From NCBI RefSeq assembly GCF_035046485.1, contig NC_085136.1, positions 160,205,963 through 160,269,962 of the forward strand: DNA of 64,000 nt, read 5' to 3'. A program made the position numbers and the translations under genes. This document shows, one piece after another, positions 1 through 11,100 of the stretch. Within the stretch, counting starts at the first letter, position 1, and each line of letters begins with the position of its first letter. This DNA comes from Aedes albopictus. Lineage: Eukaryota; Arthropoda; Insecta; Diptera; Culicidae. Below the pieces are notes generated by a model, which saw only the letters and a list, made by a program, of their open reading frames with translations, had not been told where the DNA came from and searched no databases.

Positions 1-660
1 CTTAAATTTCTCCAGAGCTTCCTTCGAGGAACCCCCAGGAGTTCCTACTGAAATTACTCCAGCAATTTCTTCTGATGTTCCTTCAAGAATCAATTCTAGG
101 AATCCTCAAGAATTCTCTTCTAGGATTCGTCAAGAAGTTCCTTATAGGATTTCCTAATAGGAGTTTCTTGAAGTTTTTCTTGGATTCCTGCAGAAGCTCA
201 GCTCCTTCAACAATTCCCTCAAGAGTTTTTTTCTACGAATACCCCCGAAGTTCCTTCTGGAATTCCTTCAAAATTTTCCAAGAACGTTTGGATTTATCCA
301 AGAATTCCTTCAAAAATTCCTCCTGGGAATTTCAACCGGGATTTCTATCAGTATTCCTCCAAAAGTTCCTTCTGGAATTCACTTCGTCTTTTAAGGATTT
401 CCACCGAGTCTTCTGGGATTTTTCAAGGAATTTCTTTTGAAATTTCGGAGAGATTTCCGAAGTGACTTTGTAAATCTCCAGGGCGATTTTATATGAACAA
501 TTTAATTGATATTTTTCGAGCGATCTTTCCAGGATTCCTTCAGAGGGAACCTCTTTGAAGTATCAAAAATATTCCAGAAATTATTTTTGTGATTCCTTCC
601 GAGATTTCCATTAATTTTAAATGTCTTCAGAAGTATTTTTTTTTCCGGGATTCACAGAAG
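1..660. repeat. Degenerate short-period repeat, TTCCTYCAGGAATTCC type
   Basis: The segment is an irregular succession of 11-13-base units rich in TTCCTTC, GGAATTCC and TTCAAG. The long frame across it (75-440, rich in Phe, Leu and Ser) is only the translation of this repeat. The same kind of sequence resumes around 1160-1350 in the complementary sense. No gene is supported. Confidence 0.7.
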
Positions 661-673
661 AAATATGTGAATA

Positions 674-1081
674 CTAGATTTGTAGTAATGAGTTGTTTTT
701 TTTTTGTATGGTGAGATGCTAAACTCTCCGTTTCTGCATTGAAACGGTGCAAACTCATGGGTATTATGATTCTTAGCCTAGTTTAATGCCAAGTTTAATG
801 CTGCTTGAGCAAAACTTTAGGAAAATATGTTGTTGAAGTTGCATTAAATGAGAATACAACAACACAGTTACCCAAAGTTTTGCTCAAACACCATCAAATC
901 ACACAAGCAGTCATAAAACCCTTGCTTTTTTGTTACCATTATTGCAGTTACCATTTTATTGCAGTAACGGAGAATTTACTTTCTCATTATCCCCGAGATG
1001 AACTAGCCTAGGGCTAAAAATCTCGTTAATACAGATAAAAAAAACTTTCTCATTATACAAATAATTATACTACAAATCTAG
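674..1081. mobile_element. MITE with TA target duplication, split by a SINE fragment
   Basis: The ends are inverted copies of CTAGATTTGTAGTA: the left end follows TA at 672-673 and the right end precedes TA at 1082-1083. A second inverted pair (gagcaaaactttagg and cccaaagttttgctc) lies inside at about 807-885. There is no transposase. TA duplication and simple TIRs point to a Tc1/mariner-type non-autonomous element, which is an inference. The 68-aa frame inside is not a credible gene. Confidence 0.7.
991..1043 (+). mobile_element. 5'-truncated SINE 3' end with 13-bp TSD
   Basis: About 53 bp ending in an A-rich tail match the 3' end of the tRNA-derived SINE seen on the minus strand at 45623-45800 (shared GATGAACTAGCCTAG and TCTCGTTAATACAGATAAAA). 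The fragment sits between perfect direct repeats of ACTTTCTCATTAT at 978-990 and 1044-1056. This is what a severely truncated target-primed insertion leaves. It is nested in the MITE 674-1081. Confidence 0.85.
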
Positions 1082-1783
1082 TACTTCACTGATTGCGTTT
1101 TATTCATGGAGATATGTAATCCCAGATAAAAAAAGTGTTGGGGGATAAAGGAGGAACGCTGCAACGCTTTCCCTGAGCAATCCCGAAAAGAGTTCCTAAA
1201 ATAATTCCAGAATAATTTCTGGGAGGAATCTTGGAGGAATCCCCCAAGAGCTTCAGGAGGAATCTTAGAGAAAAAAAAAAACAAGGAAAAAAAATCCAGG
1301 GTGCATTCTTAAAGGGATCCCACAAGGAAATTCTTGTGTAATTTCCGGAGAAAATAGCGTTCATAACTCGCTAACGGAAAGCCGAGCGGAAAGCTCGATT
1401 TGGGTCGTCTGTGTTTTTGTCTGTTATGAACGTTTATCGGTTCAAATTTACTTCTCATCTGCAACTTCGCATGTCGCACGAGTCGCGACTTCGATTTGGT
1501 GCTGCGACGATAATACACGCCAGAAGTTGTTCAAGAAGAGAGAATAAAATATGTTCTAATTTGAGTAGTTGAAAAAAAATCGATTAATGTATAATCGATT
1601 ATTTCAGAAGAAATGGGCATCCCCACCATACAATGACAGTTCGACAGAATAAACGTCATTCGGATAGCGCATGCATTTAGTGTGTAGTAGTACCTCTTCT
1701 GACGCTTGGTGGCGCCACATTCACTAAAAAGGTGTCGCCAAAAAATCGTTAGAGTGACCTATATTGTTAATATAGTATATTTG
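1082..1783. other. No gene recognised
   Basis: Short degenerate GGAAT-type repeats occupy roughly 1160-1350. The remainder is unremarkable AT-rich sequence with a broken inverted motif around 1706-1742 (tggcgccacattcac and ggtgtcgcca). Nothing coding or RNA-like was identified. Confidence 0.5.
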
Positions 1784-2039
1784 CTGCCAGGCAACTAACA
1801 CGACCCCTTGTGGTGATGCCTACAGAGTAGTCTAGTCATGACCAAAACGAAGGGCGCCTAAACACCCCCTGAACGCTCCCCCGCGATGCTGCAGAAGATC
1901 GTGGAAACGCTGTTCCCGCACCACGATACAAGAACATGGGCCCCGTCTCCTATGGCCAAACCGGCCATAGCGAGGTCGCCCCAGTGACGAGTGATGTACT
2001 CAATGCAATAGCGAAGTCGCTTAAGTTGACTGCCAGGAT
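1784..2039 (+). pseudogene. R1-like ORF2 relic fragment (linker between EN and RT)
   Basis: Broken frames read CQATNTTPCGDAYRVV, then AMLQKIVETLFPHHD and LNAIAKSLK. These match residues of the intact ORF2 at 23725-26748 (CQSANTNPWGDAYRIV, EMLEGIIGGLFPRHD, AGIAKSLS). Several stops and at least one frameshift separate the blocks. The fragment is the target into which the truncated R1-like copy was inserted, and it was copied here with it. Confidence 0.75.
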
Positions 2040-2045
2040 GACCTC

Positions 2046-2222
2046 CCAAGTGACACACTTGTCACCGAAGAGTCACGGCGGCGCAGGTTTTTGTTGTGCA
2101 GAAGTCACTGTGACTTACTTCTAACAAATAAATACTAACTGGCTAGGAGTAAGTCACAGTGACTTCTGCGCAACAAAAACCTGCGCCGCCGTGACTCTTC
2201 GGTGACAAGTGTGTTACTTGGG
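2046..2222. mobile_element. Foldback MITE with 3-bp TSD (CTC), copy 1
   Basis: Two arms of about 75 bp form a near-perfect hairpin; the ends are CCAAGTGACACACTTGTCAC and its complement, with a short loop around 2120-2145. Comparison with the intact R1 ORF2 shows the empty site CCTCTATGG, so CTC (2043-2045 and 2223-2225) is duplicated. The element at 27570-27735 has the same CCAAGTRACACAC terminus and a 3-bp GAC duplication, so both belong to one family. The 62-aa frames in it are arm translations. Confidence 0.85.
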
Positions 2223-2736
2223 CTCTATGGTCAAATGGCAGGGCGCGTGGGACAGTTCCACCAAAGGAAGGTGGACCCATAGGTTGATACCGAGGGTAGA
2301 TAGTTGGATAGTTGGGGAAGTTACATTCCACCTGACACAGGTCCTTTCAGGTCATGGTTGCTTCCGACAGTGTCTACACCGTTTCGGGCATGCGGATTCC
2401 TCCGAATGCCCAGTGTGCAATGGTTTAGAGGAAACGACGGAACACGTTTTGTTCGTGCGCCCGCGTTTTCGCACAATGCGTGACCGTATGCTTGCCACAT
2501 GCGGAGAGGACACAACTCCGGACAATTTGGTCCAGAGGATGTGTAGGCATGAGGTTAGCTGGAACGCCGTTTCAACGGCTATCACCCATATCGTCTGGGA
2601 GCTACAGAGGAGGTGGTGCGTGGACTTGGAGAATGGCTATTTCAGATACAGTACAAGAGGTGGTCGAGGGGTTCGGAGTCGGCTTCGTAGGTCATACCGG
2701 TGCCCTGCGGTCGAGACCGACCCTTACAGTGATTAA
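2223..2736 (+). pseudogene. R1-like ORF2 C-terminal fragment with lost stop
   Basis: The frame starting SMVKWQGAWDSSTKGRW matches the last ~140 residues of the intact ORF2, including the Cys-His cluster CPVCNG...HVLF. In the intact element the ORF ends at Glu-Asn-Gly then TAG; here the corresponding codon is TAT, so the frame reads through about 32 more codons of former 3' UTR. The cluster also carries a Cys-to-Arg change (VRPRF instead of VCPRF). There is no start or upstream RT. It is a dead fragment. Confidence 0.75.
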
Positions 2737-3367
2737 GTGGCCGCGGAGAGGAAGTCCCGGTAGTGGTGCTGTTGTGGCGTCGGTCGACTGGGTGGGATCC
2801 GAGCCCGCGGTTGGAAAGGGGTACCCGGCAAAGGTCCTGGCAGGTGGAGACCCTGCTGTCAGCAACCTTCTGGTGCAGCTGATAGGGCCTGGAGGGTAGT
2901 GATACCCTTGCCTTCAGCAGGTCAGATTGGGTGGCACGTAGGCATCAGTTCTTGATGTCTACCAAGCAGTTGGGCGCGGGCGGGGTTGACCCTGCCCGAC
3001 TTCCGAGGACAAAGGGAATGGTGAGGACCACTCGTGAAACTGGCTAAGCGCCAGCATGCTACCGTGATGGACTCTCCAAAGCGAGTCATCGATGTTCGTT
3101 GCTGCAGGCTACGCAGCTAACCTTGAGGGTGCGATGTGCACTAGCCCCTCTCTGAAGCAATGCCTTCTTGGTGGTTCCGGAGAGACGAAGAGTTTGGCGA
3201 CCATAGGAATGTGTTTTAGTGGGTCGAGAAGAGAGTAGTCCTGGCATTTACTACTGTTGTAGAAGACGGCCTTAACCCCACACTACCCTAACCTTCCTGT
3301 TAGGGTGTTTGTTGAGCAGATTTTTCCCCTATGGTTTAGAAGGAAAAAAAAAAGTCGCCTATGTTGA

Positions 3368-4115
3368 CTATTTGTCTACCCCCCCCCCCCCCTTTCAAAT
3401 ATTTTTGGCTGAATTTTGCATTATGAGGGGGCAGACAAAAAATATTTATCAATATATCGGGTCTTGCCGAACATTGTTTAACAAATCCGATGAGTTTTAA
3501 ATATTTTTCTGATTTAATGCTTTATTATTTTTATCCCCCCCCCCCTCGACGAGCCAAAGAGTGGTGGGACAAAAAGTGAAATAAATATTTGTAACGGCCT
3601 TATTATACAAACTAGAGTGGATTGTTTTATAGCACCGAAGCATACTCTACTCTTGTTCTCGCATATCTAGATACTGAACCATATGTGTTGCCGGTGTCTA
3701 TTTGGTAGTCATTCCCAACAAGAAATACAAAAAAGAAACAAAAAAATAGCGCTTATTAGCTTTGTACGAAAATGTGAGCATTTGGCTTAGGAAGGGTTTC
3801 GGTCACCTATCTCTGGATAGCTTTTACCCAGAAGCATTCATCATTAGTTTAACATAATTGGATTGACATCATCAAAATTTAGAGCTTGAACTTCATCGCA
3901 TAACTCATCCGGTACCTCTCAGGATTGTATGGACAGCAGAACTCCCAGGGCAGGAAAGATAGCATAACCACGACGAGTAACAGTTGCATCAAAGACCCAA
4001 TTATTTAGTCTTTGCCCATAATATTTGCAACTTAATTAATTCAATTGCAAAAAAAACAGTTGAAACCTGAAACGCGATCAAAACGACGTTTGCACTCTTT
4101 CAAAACGACAGATTA
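3368..4115. other. No gene; C-homopolymer tracts
   Basis: AT-rich sequence with two C runs (about 3379-3392 and 3535-3545). Short frames are spurious. No element ends were recognised. Confidence 0.5.
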
Positions 4116-5777
4116 CCGTCAAATGGGGTTACTTGCAACAGCGGTGTAACTTGCAACACGATGGCATACACTAAATGTGAAGTATTTTCTAATAATAATG
4201 AAAACTAGTATGCCCTTCTATTTCGGTTATAGAGATTATGTATACCAAGGATCGTTTTAGTGGAAAAAATATGTTTGTTTCTTTGTTTATTGTTTAGCTA
4301 CACTGTTAAAACGGTTTGCTCATTTTATGCCATAAAAACAAGTATGAAAATCGTGTTTCACCTCTCCCCTATGGTAAGTGCGATAAGTCTGATGACCTTG
4401 GTTGCAGTTAGGGTACCTAATAGTAAGCTTAGCTAAACGATAAAAGTTTAATAAACTTATCGACTAAGTAATGTAAAAAAATCATTATTATATTCGTCAA
4501 CCACTATGGGGTAACTTGCAACAGTTAAATTTGACAAAATCTTCTATTATTTATCTTCATTTCGCGATATTTTTGACAGAAATAACCGAAACGGATCATT
4601 TCTTGATTACGTAACGAGTTCATTTTCAAATGACAACTTATTTTTTACATTTTTTGAACGTGATTTTCAAACATTGTTAGGAAATACCATATTATGGTGT
4701 TTTATTCATGTTGCATCTTGTTAAAAGTTTAATTTAATTTATGGGCGCTTCAAAACAATCACCAACATCTATTCTGAACCTAGATGGACTAAATTATTTC
4801 AGCTGAGCATCAAATTAACGACTTCGATATTTACAAAGTTCAATAGATGTGTTTCAATCAAGGTTACTTTAGCTGAAATTGTCAAACACCACTTCAACTA
4901 AAAACTACTTAAAGATGACTCACTCTACCTTTTCAAGAAATGACAATTATCATTGTTGACATTTTGTTACTACACAGCAAAAAAATTCTTGTAATAACAC
5001 ATCATTTTCGATGCACATCAGTCGCGTCGTAAAATTGATGTACAAATTACATCCATTCTACGCAGTAAATCAGCCGCCGCAGCTTGAAAGTGGGTCTTGC
5101 AATCGCTAGAATCGGAACGATTGATGAATCATATATAAGTAAAATATTGGCATGGATTCGTACACTGATCTGTTGATTGTGAGGCGTATCCCTTACCTCT
5201 CGGCTATTTCACCGAGTTGGGAGGTAGATGATAAATATGATACTGCTTCTGAGTATTTGCTGGAATGGGTTTGTTGACACTTTTCGGTGCCAACCAGGGT
5301 GTACATAGTAAGTGTGATAAATGTTGGAAAACGATGTAACCGAATGAAATTACGTTCAAAAATGGATACATCGCCAGAAATTACGCGCCTGGATATTACA
5401 AAATTATTTGCTGTGAACCCTTTCATGAAAAATTATATGTCAATTGGTTAGTGTACATCTTAACAATGCATTTTTCATGCATTTCATCAAAAATCTACAA
5501 TACGACTAAGTACTAGAATGTTCGTGCTGTTTAATGATAGCTAACTTAACTTCATGTCCTGTGTTGCAAGTTACCCCGCAGATGGGGAAACTTGCAACAA
5601 GCATGTATTTCGCACCTCCTGATTAGGTGACAGCATATTTTGATAAATCAATTGCTGCATAGTATTCTACTCTGAGTAATTAGCGTACACGATGCTTTAC
5701 AGGATGGTTCAAATGTTTAGATTTTCAATGATATTGCTTCAAAGTCGAAAAGTGTTGCAAGTTATCCCATTTGACGG
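4116..5777. mobile_element. Non-autonomous TIR element, 1.66 kb, TA target duplication
   Basis: Left end CCGTCAAATGGGGTTACTTG follows TA at 4114-4115; the right end is the imperfect complement (gttgcaagttatcccatttgacgg) before TA at 5778-5779. Related 'ggggtaacttgcaacag' motifs recur internally in both orientations near 4507 and 5566-5602, as subterminal repeats. No transposase frame is present. The TA duplication suggests a Tc1/mariner-like family; that assignment is inferred. Confidence 0.8.
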
Positions 5778-6479
5778 TACCACAGAAAAGGTAGAAGCTC
5801 GCAAATGAATTACTCAAAGTGTAATGTTTTGGTATATTAATCCGAGTTGTCAATTATTAGTTTTCAATTTTTACTGCAACGCACTAGCTCTGTTTCGTCA
5901 TAAGTCTGGTAGGCTCAAATACTACTCAGGAGCGTTGCCACACAGTTTTCTTCACCGATCATATCCGTCATTTATGCACTTACCCTGAAAGATAGTTTCT
6001 ATTACATCAGTCTTAGGACTTACCTGAAAATAAACAGAGAAAATAATTAATTAATAATTGATTTATTGCGTAAATACATAAACAGACATTTAGATACATT
6101 CTTGAATTGCAATCTCAATGTTGTATTTTGTACAACACTTTGAAAAAATCTCGCTTTTTGTACACCGCATGCATGTGCTGCAGGTAGTAGCCAACCACGC
6201 GACTGCTGGAAGGCTAAAGTTACATTACCTAGATGGCACTTCATGGTATTCAGGGCATGGAACGTTGGTGACGCTAAGACTGGGTTTACGGAACAGGGTT
6301 TATAGGCGTTCAAGGTGTGTGTTCGGAATAAAGGCTAGACACCTTATAAAGTAGTTTATACTCGACTAGGGAATTGTAACAAAAATATAACATAATCCAA
6401 ACAAATCATGATACTTATAGCTCATTGTGATATAATCATGATCAACATCCTAGGTGTTTTCAACATAATGTAACACAAT
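5778..6479. other. No gene recognised
   Basis: Low-complexity AT-rich sequence. Overlapping frames at 6047-6354 on both strands have no recognisable motif. From about 6366 the sequence is rich in TTATAAC and GTTATAA words that resume after 7408, so the next element is probably inserted into an AT-rich repeat. Confidence 0.45.
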
Positions 6480-6481
6480 TA

Positions 6482-7406
6482 CAGGGGATGGCCAAAATGT
6501 TTGGGATAGGCAACTTTTTTTCTCCCACAAAAAAAATTCAACATGCTGTAACTTTTAATAGAGTACATCAAAAAATCTCAAATTTGGACTGTTTGTCAGC
6601 CTATTATATGTGCATCATTGGTACAAATTTGGGCTCGATTGATTAATTTTTCGCGAAGTTAGAACCGTTCGGCTATAACACTATTATTTAGACAACTCAT
6701 TTTTGAACTGTCATATCTCGGAAACCAGTGAACCGAATTGAATGATTTTTTTAACGTTTATCAACAATATATTGATACTTAATACGACGTTATAAAATGT
6801 AATATTTTCTCACGATGAATTAAGTTATACCGGATTGAAATTTTTACCCATATAGAGGAAAATAAGTCAAATTTACAATACCGCACAAAAATTACTAAAT
6901 GTGTTCTTCCTTCAATCTTAATAGGATCTAATATATCTGACTAGAGGTAACTTGAGAACAGAAGTGGAAAATCTTTGAATATCAACACTAAAATTTATTG
7001 ACATTGATGTAAAAAAAAATACATTTTTTCGAGAAAAATCGAAAAAGTGTCAGTCTATGATAACTTTTTTCTACGTTTAAAAAGTACCTATATTTTAATA
7101 GTTTGTGAAGCATTTACATATTGTTAGTGTACGTTCAAAATTTCTTTCAATTCGGTTCACTGGTTTCCGAGATATGACAGCTCAAAAATGAGTTGTCTGA
7201 AAAATAGTGTTTTACGCGAACGGTTCTAACTTTGCGAAATATTAATCAATCAAGCCCAAATTTGTACCAATGATGCACACATAATAGGTTGACAAACATG
7301 CAAAATTTGAGATTTTTTGATGCGCTCTATGAAAAGTTATAGCTTGTTGAACTTTTTTGTGGGAGAAAAAAAAGTTGCCTATCCCAAACATTTTGGCCAT
7401 CCCCTG
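6482..7406. mobile_element. Long-TIR non-autonomous element, 925 bp, TA target duplication
   Basis: The termini are CAGGGGATGGCCAAAATGTT and its exact complement, followed by arms that stay alignable for roughly 270 bp on each side (shared blocks include ctcccacaaaaaa, atttgtaccaatgatgcac and gaaccgaattgaa). TA is present at 6480-6481 and 7407-7408. The central ~370 bp has no frame. The arrangement fits a Tc1/mariner-type foldback MITE. Confidence 0.9.
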
Positions 7407-7408
7407 TA

Positions 7409-7922
7409 CATCACATTATGTTATAAACGTTGTTTGATAGCTCATTGAGTTATAATTTAGTTTTGAGTCTTCGACATTTGGAAAATAATGTTACAAAATT
7501 ATGCCAAATTTGGATAGAAACTAGCAATCTTGAGGCTGAAATTCTATCATATTTTGTTATAATTTTGATCTGATTATAACAAAATAGGTTATAATCTTGA
7601 TTAGACCAATGTAGTTTTTGTTACAATTTTAGTTATATTAACTTCATGCTGCATCTAGTTTATAACATAATAAGTTATAGAAAAATATTAAAATATCGTA
7701 ACACAATATGATATTCCTAGAACTTTCTCAGCTAAGCGTTGCGTTCTATTCATTCCTGCGTGGAATTGGATGAATGCTTCTGCTCCCTTGTGGGGCGGAG
7801 CCGAGTCATAAGATAGTTTGGGTTGTTTTCGCGTGGAAAAAGGGCCATTTGTAGGCAGCTAGTAGTTTTTGTGAAGTTAGTTAGTGTTTGTTAGTTAATT
7901 TCTTCCTGCGACAAACGTGAAG
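7409..7922. repeat. AT-rich DNA with repeated TTATAAC/GTTATAA words
   Basis: Words such as ttataacaaaataggttataa recur to about 7720, mirroring 6366-6479 across the inserted element. Similar TTATCA-type sequence appears at 33770-33920. It may be a MITE body split by the 925-bp element, but its ends are not clear. Confidence 0.4.
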
Positions 7923-8042
7923 ATGCAGCCATTCTCGATATTTATAACAACGCTCGTCTTACTAACATTACTCCCTATCCCCGACGACCTTAAGGACGTG
8001 GCCGGCGCCGTTACTGTAGTTTATATAGTTGGGAGTTTTTGA
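7923..8042 (+). other. 39-codon ORF with signal-peptide-like start (unproven)
   Basis: An ATG frame of 39 codons begins MQPFSIFITTLVLLTLLPIP, a short polar start followed by about 12 hydrophobic residues, and ends at TGA 8040-8042. It could be a small secreted peptide, a leader exon or chance. No promoter or homologue is known to me. It is listed because it has the clearest leader-like composition outside the retroelements; the likelihood of a real gene is low. Confidence 0.2.
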
Positions 8043-8944
8043 ACTGTGTACATTGAGATTGTTTAGCTAGTCCCAAGTACCATTCAATGGTGCTCTGTGC
8101 AATGTCGATTACTCCGGTCATTCACAACGTAGCAAATACGAATTTTGCCGTCATCTTTGCTCATGTTTATGCTCATTGTTCTCATTATCGCCTATACTCC
8201 CATAAACCCTATATGTAGAATTCCTTAAATATCCTTGACAAGTCTCTCCAACCTCCTTAAACCATAACTGAAAATGCTGTTAACCCCCATGAATTCCCTT
8301 TAAACCACTTGCACTCATAGCCTGCCTGATCCTTATGAAATTTTGTGATCCCCTTTAGTGGAAATCCTGATTGTATATAATATCCCTTTTCCTGGATTTC
8401 CTGATACACGTCTGAGATTTCAATCGCCCTCCCCTCTTTCCATCCCTCTGAATCCACTCTAGTACCCCTTTGCCTCCTTCTTTTCGTAAACACTTTTTGT
8501 CATTGAAAATTCTTTCAACCCTCTTCTGAAACACCGCCTCCCCCCGTGGACGTAGTTCCACTTTGCCAACTTTTATATTTATCCTGCCCCTCCTTAGGAA
8601 GCCCTTCTTGCACCTTTTTGCATTTTCCTCTTACTTTCTCGATACTTGATGGGCTACTACTTGTAGCGGTAAGTCTAGGCCGAATGAAGCAATCGCCTCC
8701 ACTGGTCTCGGTCCTGTGCCAATCGCTTCCTGTCGACCTGAACGTTAAGAGTCCTTAGATTCTCATCAACTAAGAAAAGCCAACGCCAACTCTGCTGAAT
8801 ATAGTAGTAGCTAGTCGTTTCTCCGGTACGTGCCCAGCCCGCCGCAGCTTCGCTTCACTGAATCCATATCTTTACTTGTTACAATTCGTAGTTCATGCGA
8901 CGCCGTCAAATGCCGTACTCCAGTTTGCAGACGACTATTGTTCA
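8043..8944. other. No gene recognised
   Basis: Short overlapping frames lack any domain. The sequence is C- and T-rich around 8220-8640. R1-like ORF1 relic sequence begins at about 8945. Confidence 0.45.
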
Positions 8945-9425
8945 CAGCACTTTACGTTGGAAGAGTCCAAAGGCTCCAATATCAGGTACCGGGAGGTACT
9001 GGGCGAAAAAGTGCAGATGAGAGTCCTAACTAACGGCGGAGGCAACTCTCCAGTGTAAAAACCTGAACGAGATCACGACGCCGAAGAGCTCGCAGCCGCA
9101 CTTGAGCAGCAGGGCGAGGTAGATGTGCCAAATGCATCGATCCACTTGCGAAAGAGTCCAGCAGGTACGCAGATCGCCATAATCGAGCTCCCCGTAGGTG
9201 AGGTGAACAAGGCGATTGCAGTCGACAAGATCAAAGTAGTGCTTCGAGCAAGGACATACTTGAGTCGTGGGCGTGTAAAGGCCCCTACAGCAGCAAACTC
9301 TGGAGGATGTGCGGAGTAGAAGGCCACATCGCCAGGGAGTGCAACTCGGCACCAAAATGTCTGATTAACGCGGCAAACAAGGGTCACACGACGGACTTGC
9401 CTAAATGTCCAGGCTCACGAGAAAG
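8945..9425 (+). pseudogene. R1-like ORF1 (gag) relic
   Basis: Reading frames include YREVLGEKVQMRVL, EELAAALEQQGEVDV and HLRKSPAGTQIAIIELPV, matching the intact ORF1 (AEEVLGEGVQVRAL, EELVTALRQQCDVQV, KLRKGPAGTQIALVQLPV). Zinc-knuckle remnants follow (AEGHIAREC-like around 9310-9360). Stops and frameshifts break it. Confidence 0.75.
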
Positions 9426-9522
9426 TCGAACCAACCGACGATAATGTAGGTTACACAGCTGAACCTGAACCATTGGGAAGCCGCACAACAGTTGCTGCTG
9501 CAGTCAGTCTCGGAATCAAGTA

Positions 9523-9709
9523 CACTAAGGTCTTTTTTTACACGGGTAGTTTTTCTGCTTTAACTCGGTCAATTTTGAACCTACCTATCTGATTTTCCGT
9601 ACACAGGTAGTACTAACCGTGTCTACCTGTGTACAAATTTTCATGTGAATTGGCTCAAAATTGACCGAATTAAAGCCGAAAAACTACCCGTGTAAAAAAG
9701 ACCTTAGTG
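9523..9709. mobile_element. MITE, 187 bp, TA target duplication
   Basis: The ends CACTAAGGTCTTTTTTTACA and the complement TTTACACGGGTAG...CTTAGTG form arms of about 60 bp that pair nearly perfectly; TA flanks at 9521-9522 and 9710-9711. It interrupts the R1 relic between EN residues equivalent to QAVSE and the following IISDP block, so it is younger than the relic. Confidence 0.9.
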
Positions 9710-9778
9710 TACAAATACCGCCCTACTATCAGACCCGTTCCGCATCCCTCCCTATAACAGGAACTGGGTAGTGGATAA

Positions 9779-9923
9779 GGGGTCGTCCATAAATGACGTA
9801 GCATTTTTTTGGCCAATTTTTAAGACCCCCCTCTCCCCTCGTAGTCCATTTTCCCACACCTAATTAGCTCGTAGCAATTTCAGTGACTTCCCCTATAAAG
9901 CTACGTCATTTATGGACGACCCC
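9779..9923. mobile_element. MITE, 145 bp, GGGGTCGTCC termini, TAA target duplication
   Basis: Perfect 25-bp inverted ends start GGGGTCGTCCATAAATGACG. TAA at 9776-9778 and 9924-9926 looks like a 3-bp duplication; TWA duplications are typical of PIF/Harbinger elements, so that superfamily is a reasonable guess. It splits relic R1 EN sequence (NWVVDK before, AKLAAI after). Confidence 0.85.
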
Positions 9924-10923
9924 TAAGGCCAAGCTAGCGGCGATCTGAACAACCAGTCGTTTTCCGGTCCAGGAAATAATTTTCACGTCGCGCGAGGGCT
10001 TCGCAATAGCGAAGATCAACGGTGTGTACTACTGCAGTTGTTATGCCCCTCTGAGGTGGCTGATAGACCAGTTTTCATCTATATGCTGTATTCGCTAACA
10101 AGCGCACTAGTGGGATTGAGTCCCGTGGTCATCGATAGAGACTACAACGCCTAGGCGATTGAGTGGGGTAGCCGCTTGACTAACGCTAGAGGCTGGACTT
10201 TACTCGAAGCTATGACTACACTGAACGTGAATGTCACGAACGTAGGTGACAAAAAAAACAACAGTAGGAACGGTGCAGAGTCCATCATTGACGTGACCTT
10301 CTGGAGCCCGGGTCTAAACCCTAGTTCGGACTGGAAGGTGAACGATGGATACACACACAGAAACTATCTGGCGATTCGATATAGGGTGGTAGGGTGGAAC
10401 ACGGAAGAAGACGGTCATAGCCGAAGGTCATCGACCGCCATAGGGAATGGCTGACCTGGCGCTTCGATAAGTTTGTGGAGCGATTGCTTATGAAGAATTG
10501 CACCGACGATCTATCCAGTGATGAGCCGTGCATGTGACGAAGAGCTAGAAGGAGGATGCAAAGAGCTCGCACCGATGAGGGTAGAATAGAACAAAGTTAA
10601 GCCTACAGCGCGGGTAAACTGGCACTAAACAAAGAGATGAAAACACGTAGGCGGAAAATCTCTGCCAGGCAACTAACACGACCCCTTGTGGTGATGCCTA
10701 CAGAGTAGTCTAGTCATGACCAAAACGAAGGGCGCCTAAACACCCCCTGAACGCTCCCCCGCGATGCTGCAGAAGATCGTGGAAACGCTGTTCCCGCACC
10801 ACGATACAAGAACATGGGCCCCGTCTCCTATGGCCAAACCGGCCATAGCGAGGTCGCCCCAGTGACGAGTGATGTACTCAATGCAATAGCGAAGTCGCTT
10901 AAGTTGACTGCCAGGATGACCTC

Positions 10924-11100
10924 CCAAGTGACACACTTGTCACCGAAGAGTCACGGCGGCGCAGGTTTTTGTTGTGCAGAAGTCACTGTGACTTACTTCT
11001 AACAAATAAATACTAACTGGCTAGGAGTAAGTCACAGTGACTTCTGCGCAACAAAAACCTGCGCCGCCGTGACTCTTCGGTGACAAGTGTGTTACTTGGG
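10924..11100. mobile_element. Foldback MITE with 3-bp TSD (CTC), copy 2
   Basis: Same sequence as 2046-2222; see that entry. Its presence inside the truncated R1 copy in both duplicates shows the MITE inserted before the segmental duplication. Confidence 0.85.

Larger units (their letters stand above)
2040..3353 (+). mobile_element. 5'-truncated R1-like non-LTR insertion (copy 1 of duplicate)
   Basis: The insertion begins inside ORF2 just before SMVKWQ and runs through the ORF2 C-terminus and the 3' UTR to a short A tail after TATGGTTTAGAAGG, the same 3' terminus as the intact element. It is bounded by 14-bp imperfect direct repeats GTCGCTTAAGTTGA (2026-2039) and GTCGCCTATGTTGA (3354-3367), 12 of 14 matching. 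R1 elements are known for 14-bp duplications in rDNA. The C-terminal zinc-finger segment CPVCNGLEETTEHVLF is readable. Confidence 0.85.
1784..3367. repeat. Segmental duplication, copy 1 (partner 10662-12244)
   Basis: This 1.58-kb block is identical by eye to 10662-12244; the only difference noticed is one extra A in the tail (ten A against nine). Seven short frames have the same translation in both copies. The block is a composite: decayed R1 ORF2 sequence (1784-2039), a nested truncated R1-like copy with its MITE (2040-3353), and the right target duplication (3354-3367). Because it copies a nested arrangement that includes relic sequence, the duplication happened at the DNA level after the nesting. 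The boundaries are sharp, and TATTTG occurs just outside both ends (1778-1783 and 3369-3374). Confidence 0.9.

Noticed and set aside
75..440. 121-codon frame at the window start
   Set aside because: It is the translation of a TTCC/GGAATTCC degenerate repeat, with biased Phe, Leu and Ser composition and no ATG-context or domain.
2026..2240. Apparent internal deletion joining R1 ORF2 residues near 430 to about 863
   Set aside because: The 14-bp imperfect direct repeats and the resumption of the RT domain after the A tail at 12245 show a nested insertion, so no deletion needs to be invoked.
1936..2331. 62-codon frames on opposite strands with the same C-terminus
   Set aside because: They read the two arms of the foldback MITE; the shared ending comes from the inverted repeat.
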